Shown: one piece after another, positions 26,782 to 35,102 of the stretch | How the letters are laid out: the number at the start of each line of letters is the position of its first letter | Numbering within the stretch: the stretch's first letter is position 1 | Assembly: GCF_025642785.1 (NCBI RefSeq) | Contig: NZ_JANZKU010000006.1 | Coordinates: forward strand, 124,001-188,000 | DNA length: 64,000 bases | Direction of reading: 5' to 3' | DNA from: Pseudomonas sp. RIT-PI-AD | Lineage (GTDB): Bacteria > Pseudomonadota > Gammaproteobacteria > Pseudomonadales > Pseudomonadaceae | The notes under the pieces: model-generated | The model's input: only the letters and a program-made list of their open reading frames with translations | What the model was told of the DNA's origin: nothing | The model's database searches: none | Translations under genes and position numbers: made by a program

Positions 26782-27086
26782 TCGGACTGCGGCGTCCTGG
26801 GTGGCCGTCAGGTGCGCGGGCTGCACCGGGCGCCGACGGCCGGCAGCATGCCTCTGCAACCGTCGAACGGCCGGGCCGGCGAGGGTGCCGTTCCGCGCCA
26901 TCGTCGGTGCGGGATCGCTGCGCGGGCGCTCATCCGCTGTTCGCGGGGGCGCTCCCGGCCCCCGATCCGACCGGTGCCTTCTCTCTCGTCGTCGACGTGC
27001 GCGCGCGACGCGCTGACGGGCCATATCCGCAGCAGGCCGGCTCGGCCGCGCCGGCCGTTGCCCGGGGCTGGCCGCCAGCCCGTCGT
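26782..27086. other. 305-bp gap with no recognised feature
   Basis: Between the convergent Nudix and cbpM genes. The stretch is very GC-rich, and its short reading frames are arginine-rich in a way typical of out-of-frame high-GC DNA. I see no RNA gene, terminator or promoter that I would defend. It marks the left edge of the block that separates the Nudix gene from the PduO gene here. Confidence 0.5.
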
Positions 27087-27389
27087 TCAATGCGCGGTGA
27101 AGCGTTCCAGGCGCTGGCGCAGCCGGCGGTTTTCCCGCTTCAGTTGGTCCAGTTCGTCGAACAGGCGCAATGCCAGGGCGATCCCCGGCCAGTCCAGCTC
27201 GAAATCCTGCTTCAGGCGCAGCGCGCGCTTGGCCAGGATCAGCGAATCCACGTCGAACGACCAGGGTTCGACCTGGGGTTCGCGGGGTTCTAGGATGCCC
27301 AGTTCGACGATCTCCACCAGCACGTCCCGCGACAGGTTGGTCGAGCGGCAGAATTCGTCGACCCCGAGGGTCAGGATCAGGGTGGTCAT
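27087..27389 (-). CDS. cbpM: chaperone modulator CbpM
   Basis: A 100-residue MerR-like helix protein that binds the J-domain of CbpA and inhibits its co-chaperone and DNA-binding activity. It has the usual short N-terminal strand, a helical middle ([37 protein letters not shown]) and a C-terminal coiled coil ([20 protein letters not shown]). Its ATG overlaps the TGA of cbpA, so the inhibitor is made in fixed proportion to its target. Confidence 0.9.
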   Translation of the reverse strand: MTTLILTLGVDEFCRSTNLSRDVLVEIVELGILEPREPQVEPWSFDVDSLILAKRALRLKQDFELDWPGIALALRLFDELDQLKRENRRLRQRLERFTAH

Positions 27390-28315
27390 GGCGCTTTACT
27401 CCATTCCGCACGTGGGTCGAAGGGTGTCCGCTGCGCCAGTTCCCGCCATAGATCGCGGGCGTCCTCGGGGGTCTTGTCGGGCATCACCACCTTGAGCAGG
27501 GCGAACAGGTCGCCATGGCCATCGCGGGTGGGCAGGCCCTTGCCCTTGATGCGCAGGCGCTGGCCGCTCTGGCTGTCCGGCGGGATGCTCAGGTTGATCC
27601 GCCCGTGCAGGGTCGGCACGGCGATCTTCGCGCCCAGGGCGGCCTCCCAGGGGGCGAGCGGCACGGTGAGGATCAGGTTGTGCGCCTCGACGTCGAACAG
27701 CGGGTGGGGCACCAGGCGCAGGGTCAGGTACAGGTCCCCCGCGGGGCCCTCGGCGGAGCCGGGTGCGCCCTGGCCCTTGAGACGTATGCGCTCGCCGTCG
27801 AGCACGCCCGCCGGGATCTTCAGGTTCAAGGTACGGGTGAGGTCCTCGCGGCGGCCCTGGGCATCGAACGCCGGCACCTTGTAGCTGATTTGCTTGGGCT
27901 GCTCGGCGAGGGTTTCCTCGAGGAATACCGGCAGCTCCAGTTCCACGTCCTGGCCGCGTCGCGGTCCGCGCGGGGCGCCGGCGCGGCTGCCGAAGATGGA
28001 CTCGAAGAAGTCGGAGAAGTCGCCGTCGAAGCGCCCGTGGGGTTCGCCCTGGCCGGCCGAGGAGCGCCAGCCGGGTGGGGGCTGGAAGCCGCCGCGATCG
28101 CCATAGCGGCGCAACTCGTCGTACTCGGCGCGTTTCTCGGCGTTCTTCAGCACCTCGTAGGCTTCCGCGACTTCCTTGAATTTTTCTTCCGCGTCGGGCG
28201 CCTTGCTGACGTCCGGGTGGTACTGGCGGGCGAGCTTGCGGTAGGCGGTCTTGATGGTCTTCTCGTCGGCCTCCGGCGCTACGCCGAGGGCTTGGTAGTA
28301 ATCCTTGAACTCCAT
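27386..28315 (-). CDS. cbpA: curved DNA-binding protein CbpA, DnaJ-like co-chaperone
   Basis: A 309-residue DnaJ homologue. The J-domain occupies residues 1-70 with the HPD motif in [17 protein letters not shown], which stimulates DnaK. A Gly/Phe-rich linker follows ([30 protein letters not shown], in parts), then two beta-rich substrate-binding domains, without the DnaJ zinc fingers. The start giving [10 protein letters not shown] is chosen; the frame is open upstream without family similarity. The J-domain partner cbpM overlaps its stop. No clear heat-shock promoter is seen upstream. Confidence 0.93.
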   Translation of the reverse strand: MEFKDYYQALGVAPEADEKTIKTAYRKLARQYHPDVSKAPDAEEKFKEVAEAYEVLKNAEKRAEYDELRRYGDRGGFQPPPGWRSSAGQGEPHGRFDGDFSDFFESIFGSRAGAPRGPRRGQDVELELPVFLEETLAEQPKQISYKVPAFDAQGRREDLTRTLNLKIPAGVLDGERIRLKGQGAPGSAEGPAGDLYLTLRLVPHPLFDVEAHNLILTVPLAPWEAALGAKIAVPTLHGRINLSIPPDSQSGQRLRIKGKGLPTRDGHGDLFALLKVVMPDKTPEDARDLWRELAQRTPFDPRAEWSKAP

Positions 28316-28443
28316 GGAGCGTCCCCGTTCGTTGGACGGCCAGGCCTGGCGACCGTGCCGTTGGTGAGGATCAAGCGGACCTGCCTTGTCTAAGGCCGCC
28401 TTCCCGGGCGCGGAGTTCAATGGGCGGGCGAAACGTCCGGGGC

Positions 28444-28471
28444 GGCGGAGAACCCGCGAGGGTTCTCCGCC
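28444..28471 (-). terminator. hairpin after the proline racemase-family gene
   Basis: A perfect 12-bp stem, GGCGGAGAACCC with GGGTTCTCCGCC around a GCGA loop, begins 6 bp after the stop of the racemase-family gene. No U tract follows on the minus strand, so it may end the transcript with help of Rho or protect the 3' end rather than act as a classical terminator. Confidence 0.5.
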
Positions 28472-28477
28472 CGGTCC

Positions 28478-29491
28478 TCAGGATACGATGAACCCCGCGC
28501 CGACCGGATCCTCGCGGTCGATGACCCAGCGGGACGTACCGAGGATGCTGGCGGTGCCCTTCACCGTCGGGCGTACCGCGCGGGTGCCGTCCAGGTCGAC
28601 CTCGCCCAGCAGGCAGCCTTCGAAGGTGCCGCTGCCGAGCAGGCCTTCCGAGCGGATCGGCTGGTTCATGGCGAGTTTCCCGCGGGCCTCGAACATCGCC
28701 ATCATGGCGCTGGTGCCGGTGCCCCCGGGGGAGCGGTCGAGCTGGCCGGCGCTGAACACGTGGACATTCTTGTAGAACACGTCCTCGCGCTCGGCGGGGT
28801 GCCAGAAGGTGATGAAGTTGAGGTTGTTGATGTGTGCCTCGGTGGGGTGCTGGATGCTCGTCTGCTGGCGGATCTGTTCCCGCGCCAGCAGTCCCAGGCG
28901 CGACAGCTCGCTGCCGTTTTCCGGGCTGATGCGCAGGGCGCAGTCGCTCAGGTCGACGATGCCGAAATAGTTGCCGCCCCAGGCGATGTCGGCTTTCACG
29001 TCGCCGTAGCCGGGCAGGTGCACCGGGATGTCCTGGGCGGCCACGTAGGCGGGGACGTTTTCGAAGCGGGTCCAGAGCACCTCGTCGCCCTCGCTGGCGA
29101 CTTCGGCCACCACCAGCCCGGCGGTGGTCTCGAAGCGGATTCGCGTCAGGCCACCGGGGTCGCGTGCCACCAGGCCCAGGGCGACCATCGCCATGCTCAC
29201 CGCGATGGTGCCGTGGCCGCACATGTGCGAGTACTCGGTGCCGTCGATGTAGATCAGGCCGGCGTCGTAGTCGGGGCTGGACGGCGGCGTGAGGAACACC
29301 CCGAACATGTCCTTGTGGCCGCGCGGTTCGCGCATCAGCGCCATGCGCAACCAGTCGTAGTGGGTTTCGAGGAAGGCGCGCTTCTCGAGGATGCTGGAGC
29401 CTGCCGGATAGGGAATGCCGCTGTGGACGATGCACAGCGGCTCGCCTTCGGTATGGGTATAGATGACATCGAACACGTCTTGCTTGCGCAT
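28478..29491 (-). CDS. proline racemase / hydroxyproline epimerase family protein with Cys-to-Gly change at the second catalytic position
   Basis: A 337-residue protein with the full proline racemase fold: THTEGEP, MREPRGHKDMFG, the first catalytic motif MCGHGTIA (Cys91), the pseudo-repeat second half, QHPTEAHI, GTGTSA and the C-terminal GSGTFEG. Family members epimerise or dehydrate proline and hydroxyprolines using two residues, Cys91 here and a second Cys (racemases, 4-hydroxyproline 2-epimerases) or Thr/Ser (dehydratases). Here the second motif reads DRSPGGTGTSA, so Gly256 stands where Cys/Thr is expected. It is encoded with an ABC importer and a GlxA-type regulator. The start at 29491 is set by an AGGAG site 7 nt upstream; an upstream start at 29530 lacks one. 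Substrate and reaction are open. Confidence 0.85.
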   Translation of the reverse strand: MRKQDVFDVIYTHTEGEPLCIVHSGIPYPAGSSILEKRAFLETHYDWLRMALMREPRGHKDMFGVFLTPPSSPDYDAGLIYIDGTEYSHMCGHGTIAVSMAMVALGLVARDPGGLTRIRFETTAGLVVAEVASEGDEVLWTRFENVPAYVAAQDIPVHLPGYGDVKADIAWGGNYFGIVDLSDCALRISPENGSELSRLGLLAREQIRQQTSIQHPTEAHINNLNFITFWHPAEREDVFYKNVHVFSAGQLDRSPGGTGTSAMMAMFEARGKLAMNQPIRSEGLLGSGTFEGCLLGEVDLDGTRAVRPTVKGTASILGTSRWVIDREDPVGAGFIVS

Positions 29492-29526
29492 GACCGAACT
29501 CCTGGGGACTGACGGGTGGGTGGCGT

Positions 29527-30312
29527 TCATTTCCGGTCTGGCAAGAGGTCCAGGCCGATGAAATCCAGAGCGAGGATCGCGACGATGGCGGCCACGATGG
29601 TGGCGCCGGACACGGCGGCGATCAGCGGGTCGATGGTGTATTGCACGTAGTTGAAGAGCTTCACCGGGATGGTGTTCAGCGCGGCGCTGGTGTTGAACAC
29701 CGACAGCTCGACGTTTATCCAGGACGAGATGAAGGCGAAGATCGAACCGGTGACGATGCCGGGCCGGATCTGCGGCAGGACCACTCGCCAGAAGGTCGAC
29801 CAGGGGCTCGCGCCGAGGTCGTAGGAGGCCTCTTCCAGGGCGCGCTGTTCCGGCGTCAGCAGGGTCAGGACCGCGCGCAGGACGAAGGGCGCGACGATCA
29901 CTGTGTGACCGATGAGCAGGGCCGGAAAGCTGCGCACCAGGCCGAAGTAGCCGCCGAATTGCAGCAGTGCCGCGCCGAGCACGATGTGCGGCAGCACCAG
30001 CGGCGACATCAGCAGGGCGCTGACGGCCTGGCGCCCGGGAAAGCGGTAGCGGGCGATGGCCAGCGCGGCGGGCACGCTGAGCAGCACCGAGAGCAGGGTA
30101 GCGCCCAGGGCCAGCTGGCTGCTGGTGGCGAAGGCGGCGCGGTAGCTCGGGTCGGCGAGCATCTGCCGGTACCAGTCCAGGGTCCAGCCCTGGGGCGGGA
30201 ACGCCAGGTAGGGCGTGGCCGTGAGCGAGGCGCCCAGGATCACCAAAAGGGGCAGCAGCAGGTAGGCGAGGGTGGCCCAGGCCACCAGGCGCAACAGCAG
30301 GCGCGTCGGCAT
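29527..30312 (-). CDS. ABC transporter permease, PotC-like
   Basis: A 261-residue inner-membrane permease with about six transmembrane segments and the cytoplasmic EAA loop (ALEEASYDLGASPWSTFWRVVLPQIRPG, in parts) that contacts the ATPase. It matches the PotC/YdcV branch of polyamine and related amine importers. Its start overlaps the stop of the upstream permease. Only 35 bp separate it from the racemase-family gene, which therefore lies at the end of the same operon. Confidence 0.9.
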   Translation of the reverse strand: MPTRLLLRLVAWATLAYLLLPLLVILGASLTATPYLAFPPQGWTLDWYRQMLADPSYRAAFATSSQLALGATLLSVLLSVPAALAIARYRFPGRQAVSALLMSPLVLPHIVLGAALLQFGGYFGLVRSFPALLIGHTVIVAPFVLRAVLTLLTPEQRALEEASYDLGASPWSTFWRVVLPQIRPGIVTGSIFAFISSWINVELSVFNTSAALNTIPVKLFNYVQYTIDPLIAAVSGATIVAAIVAILALDFIGLDLLPDRK

Positions 30313-31148
30313 CAGGCGTCCCCCCTCGGGCGGCCGATGCGCCCGGCGAGGCCGACCATCACCAGCGTGAACACTAGCAGCACCACGCTCAGGGCGCCGC
30401 CGTAATGGAAGTCGAAGACCGAGCTGTACTGCTGGAAGATCAGCATGGACAGCACGGTGACCCGGCCGCCGGAGAGCAGCGCCGGGGTGACGTAGGCGCT
30501 CACCGCCAGGGTGAAGACCATGATGCAGCCGGAGATCACCCCGGGCAGGGTCAGCGGCAGGATCACGTGTAGGAAGGTCGCCCGCGGGGTCGCGCCGAGG
30601 TCGGCGGAGGCCAGCTCGTGGGAGGCGTCGAGGCGGCTCAGGGCATTGCCGATGGCCAGCACCATGAACGGCAGCAGCACGTAGACCATGCCGATCAGAA
30701 TGCCCGTCTCGGTGCCGAGCAGGCGCAGCGGCCGCTCGATCAGGCCGCTGTCCAGCAGGCTCTGGTTGAGCAGGCCCTTGCGCCCGAGCAGCACCATCCA
30801 GCCGAACGAGCGCACGATGTTGCTGGTGAACATCGGCACCACCAGCAGGATCACGCAGGCGCGTCGCCAGGCCCGCCAGCGCACCATGCGGGTCAGGTAC
30901 CAGGCCAGCGGATAGCCCAGCGCCAGGCTCGCCAGGGTGGTCAGGCAGGCGATGCGGAAGGTCACCAGGATCACCTCCCAGTGGTAGCGGTCGGCGAGCA
31001 CCCGCAGGTATTGCTCCAGCGTCCAGGCGCCGTTCGCGTCGCCGAGGCTGGCGAGGATCACCACGGCCAGCGGGGCGAGGAAGAACGCGAGGAAGAACGC
31101 CAGCGGTGCCGCCAGCATCGCCATCGGCATGCCCGGGACGCGGCTCAT
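30312..31148 (-). CDS. ABC transporter permease, PotB-like
   Basis: A 278-residue permease with about six membrane segments and the EAA motif (ASADLGATPRATFLHVILPLTLPG, in parts). It is the PotB/YdcU-type partner of the next permease. The ATG at 31148 overlaps the TGA of the ATPase gene; the frame extends upstream to 31337 inside that gene without similarity. Order ATPase-PotB-PotC is typical of this importer class. Confidence 0.9.
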   Translation of the reverse strand: MSRVPGMPMAMLAAPLAFFLAFFLAPLAVVILASLGDANGAWTLEQYLRVLADRYHWEVILVTFRIACLTTLASLALGYPLAWYLTRMVRWRAWRRACVILLVVPMFTSNIVRSFGWMVLLGRKGLLNQSLLDSGLIERPLRLLGTETGILIGMVYVLLPFMVLAIGNALSRLDASHELASADLGATPRATFLHVILPLTLPGVISGCIMVFTLAVSAYVTPALLSGGRVTVLSMLIFQQYSSVFDFHYGGALSVVLLVFTLVMVGLAGRIGRPRGDA

Positions 31149-32206
31149 CGCGGCGCGCCTATGAGGTGCAGATGGACGGGCTCGAAGCCCAGCGTCACCC
31201 GGCTGCCGACCCCGAGGTGGCGGCTGGGCAGGCCAGGGGTGCGCGCCATCAACTGGGCGCCTTCGTCGGTCTCCACGTGCAGCAGCGTGTGGCTGCCCAC
31301 GCTGACGATGTCCTTCACCCGGGCGTGCAGGCGACACGCCGCGCCGTCATCGCCCTCGTCGAGGAGCCGTAGGTGTTCCGGGCGCAGCACGGCGATGCCG
31401 GCGGGCGCAGCGGGGGCCGGCAGCGTCAGGGCGAGCGCCTGCGCGTCGAGCCGGACCCGGCCCTCGGGGTCGAGGCGGTAGTCGATCAGGTTGGCCTCGC
31501 CGATGAACTCCGCCACGAAGCGCGTGGCCGGTGTGCTGTAGACCTCGGTGGTGCTGCCCACCTGTTCGATGCGCCCGGCGTTCATCACCACGATGCGGTC
31601 GGCCATGGTCATGGCCTCTTCCTGATCGTGGGTGACGAAGACGAAGGCGATGCCGAGCTTTTCCTGGAGGTGCTTGAGCTCCAGCTGCATGCGTTTGCGC
31701 AGCTTCAGGTCCAGCGCCGACAGGGGCTCGTCGAGCAACAGCAGCTTGGGTCGATTGACGATGGCGCGGGCCAGGGCCACCCGCTGCTGCTGGCCACCGG
31801 ACATTTCCCGCGGGTAGCGCTCGCCGAGGTCCTCGAGGCCGACCAGGGTCAGCGCCTCGTTCGCCCGTTGCCCGGCTTCGCGGCGGCTGGCGCCCTGCCG
31901 GCGAGGCCCGTAGGCGACGTTTTCCAGCACGGTCATGTGGGGAAACAACGCGTAGTTCTGGAACACCGTGTTCAGCGGGCGCCGGTAGGGGGGCAGACGG
32001 CCGATGTCCTGGCCGTCGATCGACAGGCGCCCGCTGTCCGGGTGCGAAAAGCCGGCGATGGTGCGCAGCAGAGTGGTCTTGCCGCACCCGCTGGGGCCGA
32101 GCAGCGCGACGAACTCCCGCTGCCCGATGTGCAGGTGGATGTCCTGCAGGGCGGCGAAGGCGCCGAAACGCTTGCTGACCGCCTCGATGTTCAATAACGC
32201 CGGCAT
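31145..32206 (-). CDS. ABC transporter ATP-binding protein, PotA-like
   Basis: A 353-residue ATPase subunit. Walker A is GPSGCGKTT (37-45), the signature is MSGGQQQRVALARA, Walker B is LLLLDEPLSALD, and a switch His follows in FVTHDQEEAM. The C-terminal 110 residues form a TOBE domain (ARVKDIVSVGSHTLLHVE), as in PotA. The ATG at 32206 has a GAGG ribosome-binding site; an in-frame extension upstream is in the binding-protein gene region and is rejected. Energises the import of the substrate bound by the next gene's product. Confidence 0.93.
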   Translation of the reverse strand: MPALLNIEAVSKRFGAFAALQDIHLHIGQREFVALLGPSGCGKTTLLRTIAGFSHPDSGRLSIDGQDIGRLPPYRRPLNTVFQNYALFPHMTVLENVAYGPRRQGASRREAGQRANEALTLVGLEDLGERYPREMSGGQQQRVALARAIVNRPKLLLLDEPLSALDLKLRKRMQLELKHLQEKLGIAFVFVTHDQEEAMTMADRIVVMNAGRIEQVGSTTEVYSTPATRFVAEFIGEANLIDYRLDPEGRVRLDAQALALTLPAPAAPAGIAVLRPEHLRLLDEGDDGAACRLHARVKDIVSVGSHTLLHVETDEGAQLMARTPGLPSRHLGVGSRVTLGFEPVHLHLIGAPR

Positions 32207-32226
32207 GCTGCTACCTCGTCGTGGGT

Positions 32227-33279
32227 TCAGCGGGCGACCTTGCGGTTCCATTCGTCGGTGACCGCCGCGCGTCGGGCATTGATGGTGCCCCAATCGAGCA
32301 TGCGCAGGTCGGCGAGGGAACCCCGTGTGCCCCAGGGCAGCTTGGCGGCCACCGCCGGTGCGACCTGGACCCCCTTCACCGCGGGGCCGAGGTACAGCTT
32401 TTCGGCCAGGCAGGCGGACGCTTCGCGGGTCAGCGCGGTGTCGATGAAACGCTGCCCGGCCGCTTTGTTCGGCGCGCCCTTGATCAGGTGCAGCCGCGCG
32501 TCGGTGGCCCAGGCACCCTCCTTGGGCACCACGAAGCCGATGGGCAGGCCCTTGTCGATCAGGTCCCAGGCGCCGACGTTGAAGTGCGCGCCGATGATCG
32601 CCTCGCCGCTCTGGAAGGCATTGCTCGCCGCGCCGGAGCTGTCGTAGTAGGACGAGGTATCCAGCTTCGCCAGGTGCTCCAGCAGCGGCGACAGGTCGGC
32701 GGAGTCGATGCCGCGGACCTGCGCGAGGAAGAACAGGAAGGGTACCCCGGCCGAGTTGGCCGGCGAAGGCAGGGTCACGGCGCCGGCATAGGCGGGTTTC
32801 CACAGGTCGTCCCAACTGGTCGGCGGCTGGGTGATTTCGTGGGTGTTGTAGGTCAGCCCGAGGGAGTAGTAGCCGCTGCTCACCGCGAAGACATGCTCCC
32901 CGGCGCGGTACAGGCCTTGCGGGACGACATCGGCCAGATGCGGGATGGCATTGGGGTCCAGGGCATCGAGTACCCCGGCCTGCTCGGCCAGTTCGCTGAT
33001 CCCGCCGTCCATCCAGGCCACGTCGATGCCCGGCTTGGCCCGTTGTTGCTGGAGCTTGGCGAGGGTGGTGGTGGAGGTGCCGATTTCCGTGACCACCTTG
33101 ACCCCGGTGGCGCGGGTGAAGGGCTGCGCGACGCAACTGACGAACGCATCGCCCCAGTTGCCGCCGTAGAGGGCGACGGTCAGGGATTTTTCCTCGGCCG
33201 TCGCCGCCTGCGCACACACGCCGCTTACCGCGGTTGCCAGGAGAGCCGCCTTGAACTGGAGTGTCGTTCCGAATTTCAT
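32227..33279 (-). CDS. periplasmic substrate-binding protein, PotD/YdcS-like
   Basis: A 350-residue binding protein with a Sec signal peptide (basic start MKFGTTLQFK, hydrophobic core, cleavage around AQA-ATA near residues 22-27). The mature part begins KSLTVALYGGNWGDAF, which resembles the family-1 extracellular binding proteins of polyamine and small-amine importers. First gene of the minus-strand operon, so it probably sets the specificity of the whole module: binding protein, ATPase, two permeases, racemase-family enzyme. The ligand cannot be read from the sequence; a cyclic imino acid or betaine-like compound is a guess from the enzyme. Confidence 0.9.
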   Translation of the reverse strand: MKFGTTLQFKAALLATAVSGVCAQAATAEEKSLTVALYGGNWGDAFVSCVAQPFTRATGVKVVTEIGTSTTTLAKLQQQRAKPGIDVAWMDGGISELAEQAGVLDALDPNAIPHLADVVPQGLYRAGEHVFAVSSGYYSLGLTYNTHEITQPPTSWDDLWKPAYAGAVTLPSPANSAGVPFLFFLAQVRGIDSADLSPLLEHLAKLDTSSYYDSSGAASNAFQSGEAIIGAHFNVGAWDLIDKGLPIGFVVPKEGAWATDARLHLIKGAPNKAAGQRFIDTALTREASACLAEKLYLGPAVKGVQVAPAVAAKLPWGTRGSLADLRMLDWGTINARRAAVTDEWNRKVAR

Positions 33280-33317
33280 GTCGTGCCTCGCGCCGGGTCA
33301 ATGTCAACGGCATCGAT

Positions 33318-33350
33318 CTTGCACCAAGCCAGGCGACGGGGCTTGCACCA
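33318..33350. promoter_or_regulatory. direct repeat CTTGCACCA in the divergent promoter region, candidate operator
   Basis: CTTGCACCA occurs at 33318-33326 and 33342-33350, 24 bp apart, in the 99-bp region between the binding-protein gene and the divergent GlxA/AraC-type regulator. AraC-family proteins bind direct repeats spaced about two helical turns apart, so this is a reasonable candidate for the regulator's site. No clear -10/-35 pair is identified. Confidence 0.5.
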
Positions 33351-33378
33351 CGAGGTCACCAACTTGAACGATCGAGTC

Positions 33379-34506
33379 ATGCCGATGCCTTCGCAGGACG
33401 ACGAAGCGATCCGGGGAAGGGCTGTCCCGAGCGCGGGCACGCCGGCGCCGACATGTCCGGAGCGACCGCCGCGCCTGACCCTGGGCCTGGTGCTGCTGGA
33501 TCGCTTCACCCTGGCCGCGTTCTCCGGCTTCGTCGATGTGCTCAGGCTGGCCGCCGACATCGGCGGCGGCAGTCGCCAACTGGAGATCACCTGGCGGGTG
33601 ATGAGCGCCGACGGGCTGCCGCGCACTTCCAGCGCCGGCCTGACCCTCGATGTCACCGAAGGCCTCAGCGAGGACATCGGTGCCTTCGACTACCTGGCCG
33701 TCTGCGGCGGCAACGATTACCTGAGCCCGCTGCCGGAGTCCCTGCGTACCTGGCTGCGCCGGGTGGCGGCGAGCCGTACCCGCCTGCTCGGCATCTGCAC
33801 CGGCACCTTCGCGCTGGCCGAGGCCGGGGTGGTGGGGACGCGCACCGTCTGCGTGCACTGGAACGTGCTGGATGCCTTCCATGGGCGGTTTCCGAAGACC
33901 CGCGCGGCGGTCGACCATCTGTTCATCGACGAGGGCGACCTGATCACCTGCGCCGGTTCGACCGCCGCCATCGATCTGGCGCTGTACTTGGTGGCGCGCC
34001 ATTGCGGGCGCGACCGGGCGCAGCGGGCGGTGCGCCACATGATGCTGCAGGGCATGCGCCCCGGCGAGCTGCCGCAGGCACACTTCTACGCCGACCTCGG
34101 CGCGATCAAGGACGACCGGGTGCGCCAGGCCGCCCACTACATCGAGCAACGTATCGACAGCCTGCCCTCGCTGGACGCGGTGGCACGTTACGTGGGCCTG
34201 GGGCGGCGGCAACTGGCGCGGGCCTTCCACCAGGCGCTGGGCATCTCGCCCATGGAGTTCACCCGTACCTTGCGGCTGGAGTACGGTAGCTGGCTGCTGC
34301 TCAACGGCAGCGGCAGCATCACCCAGGTCGCGCTGGATTGCGGTTTCGCCGACGGCGCGCATTTCTCCCGGGAGTTCCGCGCGCGCTACGGCCTGTCGCC
34401 GCGGCAGTACCAGCGCCGGAGCAATCCGCTCGAAGCCGCAGGCGAGGCCGAGCCGCCGCCGTGGGCGACCCCGGCGGTACGCGACCCGGTGCCCCGCTGG
34501 GGTTGA
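33379..34506 (+). CDS. GlxA-family transcriptional regulator (DJ-1/PfpI-like domain plus AraC HTH)
   Basis: A 375-residue regulator. Residues 33-210 form a class-I glutamine-amidotransferase-like domain with the GICTGTFALAEAG nucleophile-elbow motif (Cys140), typical of GlxA regulators such as GbdR, ArgR and CdhR, where it senses small amines or amino acids without enzymatic activity. Residues about 245-346 hold two AraC helix-turn-helix motifs (LPSLDAVARYVGLGRRQLARAF and ITQVALDCGFADGAHFSREF, in parts) ending RARYGLSPRQYQRR. It is divergent from the importer-racemase operon and probably activates it. ATG at 33379 or 33385 are both possible. Confidence 0.9.
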   Translation: MPMPSQDDEAIRGRAVPSAGTPAPTCPERPPRLTLGLVLLDRFTLAAFSGFVDVLRLAADIGGGSRQLEITWRVMSADGLPRTSSAGLTLDVTEGLSEDIGAFDYLAVCGGNDYLSPLPESLRTWLRRVAASRTRLLGICTGTFALAEAGVVGTRTVCVHWNVLDAFHGRFPKTRAAVDHLFIDEGDLITCAGSTAAIDLALYLVARHCGRDRAQRAVRHMMLQGMRPGELPQAHFYADLGAIKDDRVRQAAHYIEQRIDSLPSLDAVARYVGLGRRQLARAFHQALGISPMEFTRTLRLEYGSWLLLNGSGSITQVALDCGFADGAHFSREFRARYGLSPRQYQRRSNPLEAAGEAEPPPWATPAVRDPVPRWG

Positions 34507-34523
34507 GCGGCTGCCGGCGCGCG

Positions 34524-35102
34524 TCAGTCGCCGAGCTTGGGCGCGGCCTGCCAGAGCACTTCGGCCACCCCTTGGCGCCGGGCGACCAGGCGGGCGGCCA
34601 CGAACAGCAGGTCGGAGAGGCGGTTGAGGTAGGCGAGGGTCACCGCGCGCAGGGGTTCTTCGCCGTTCAGGCTCTGGCAGCGGCGCTCGGCGCTGCGGGC
34701 CAGGCTGCGGCAGACGTGGGTCTGCGCGATCAACCGCGAACCGCCGGGCAGGATGAAGTTTTCCAGCGGCCCGAGCTCGTCGTTCCAGCGGTCGATGGCG
34801 GCCTCCAGGCGCGTCACTTCCTCCGTCTGGAGGGCCTGGTAATCCGGCATCGCCAGTTCGCCGCCCAGGTCGAACAGGCGGTGCTGGCAGGGCCCCAGCA
34901 CCTCCAGCGGTTCGGCCAGGCCTGGCCAGCGCGAGCGTTGCTCGGCGAGTTCGGCCAGCAACAGGCCGAGCTGGCTGTTCAGGCTGTCCACTTCGCCGAT
35001 GGCTTCGATGCGCGGATGATCCTTGGCCACCCGGCCGTTGGCCAGGCCGGTTTCGCCACGGTCGCCGGTGCGGGTGTAGATCTTCGAGAGTCGGTTGCCC
35101 AT
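34524..35102 (-). CDS. PduO-type ATP:cob(I)alamin adenosyltransferase
   Basis: A 192-residue PduO-type corrinoid adenosyltransferase making adenosylcobalamin from reduced cobalamin and ATP. The ATP loop KIYTRTGDRGETGLANG lies at residues 7-23, followed by ARPxxE-like RIEAIGEVDSLNS, FILPGG, and the RSLARSAERR motif near residue 150 containing the conserved Arg and Glu. Its start overlaps the sensor-kinase stop, so it is the last gene of the response regulator-panE-kinase operon. No B12-dependent enzyme gene is nearby. Confidence 0.92.
   Translation of the reverse strand: MGNRLSKIYTRTGDRGETGLANGRVAKDHPRIEAIGEVDSLNSQLGLLLAELAEQRSRWPGLAEPLEVLGPCQHRLFDLGGELAMPDYQALQTEEVTRLEAAIDRWNDELGPLENFILPGGSRLIAQTHVCRSLARSAERRCQSLNGEEPLRAVTLAYLNRLSDLLFVAARLVARRQGVAEVLWQAAPKLGD

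Noticed and set aside
26812..27495. A 227-codon plus-strand frame in the gap before cbpM
   Set aside because: Extends antisense through cbpM and into cbpA; Arg/Ser-rich shadow.
32221..33378. A 386-residue N-terminal extension of the GlxA-type regulator
   Set aside because: The extension is antisense to the binding-protein gene; the regulator's domain similarity starts only after the Met at 33379.
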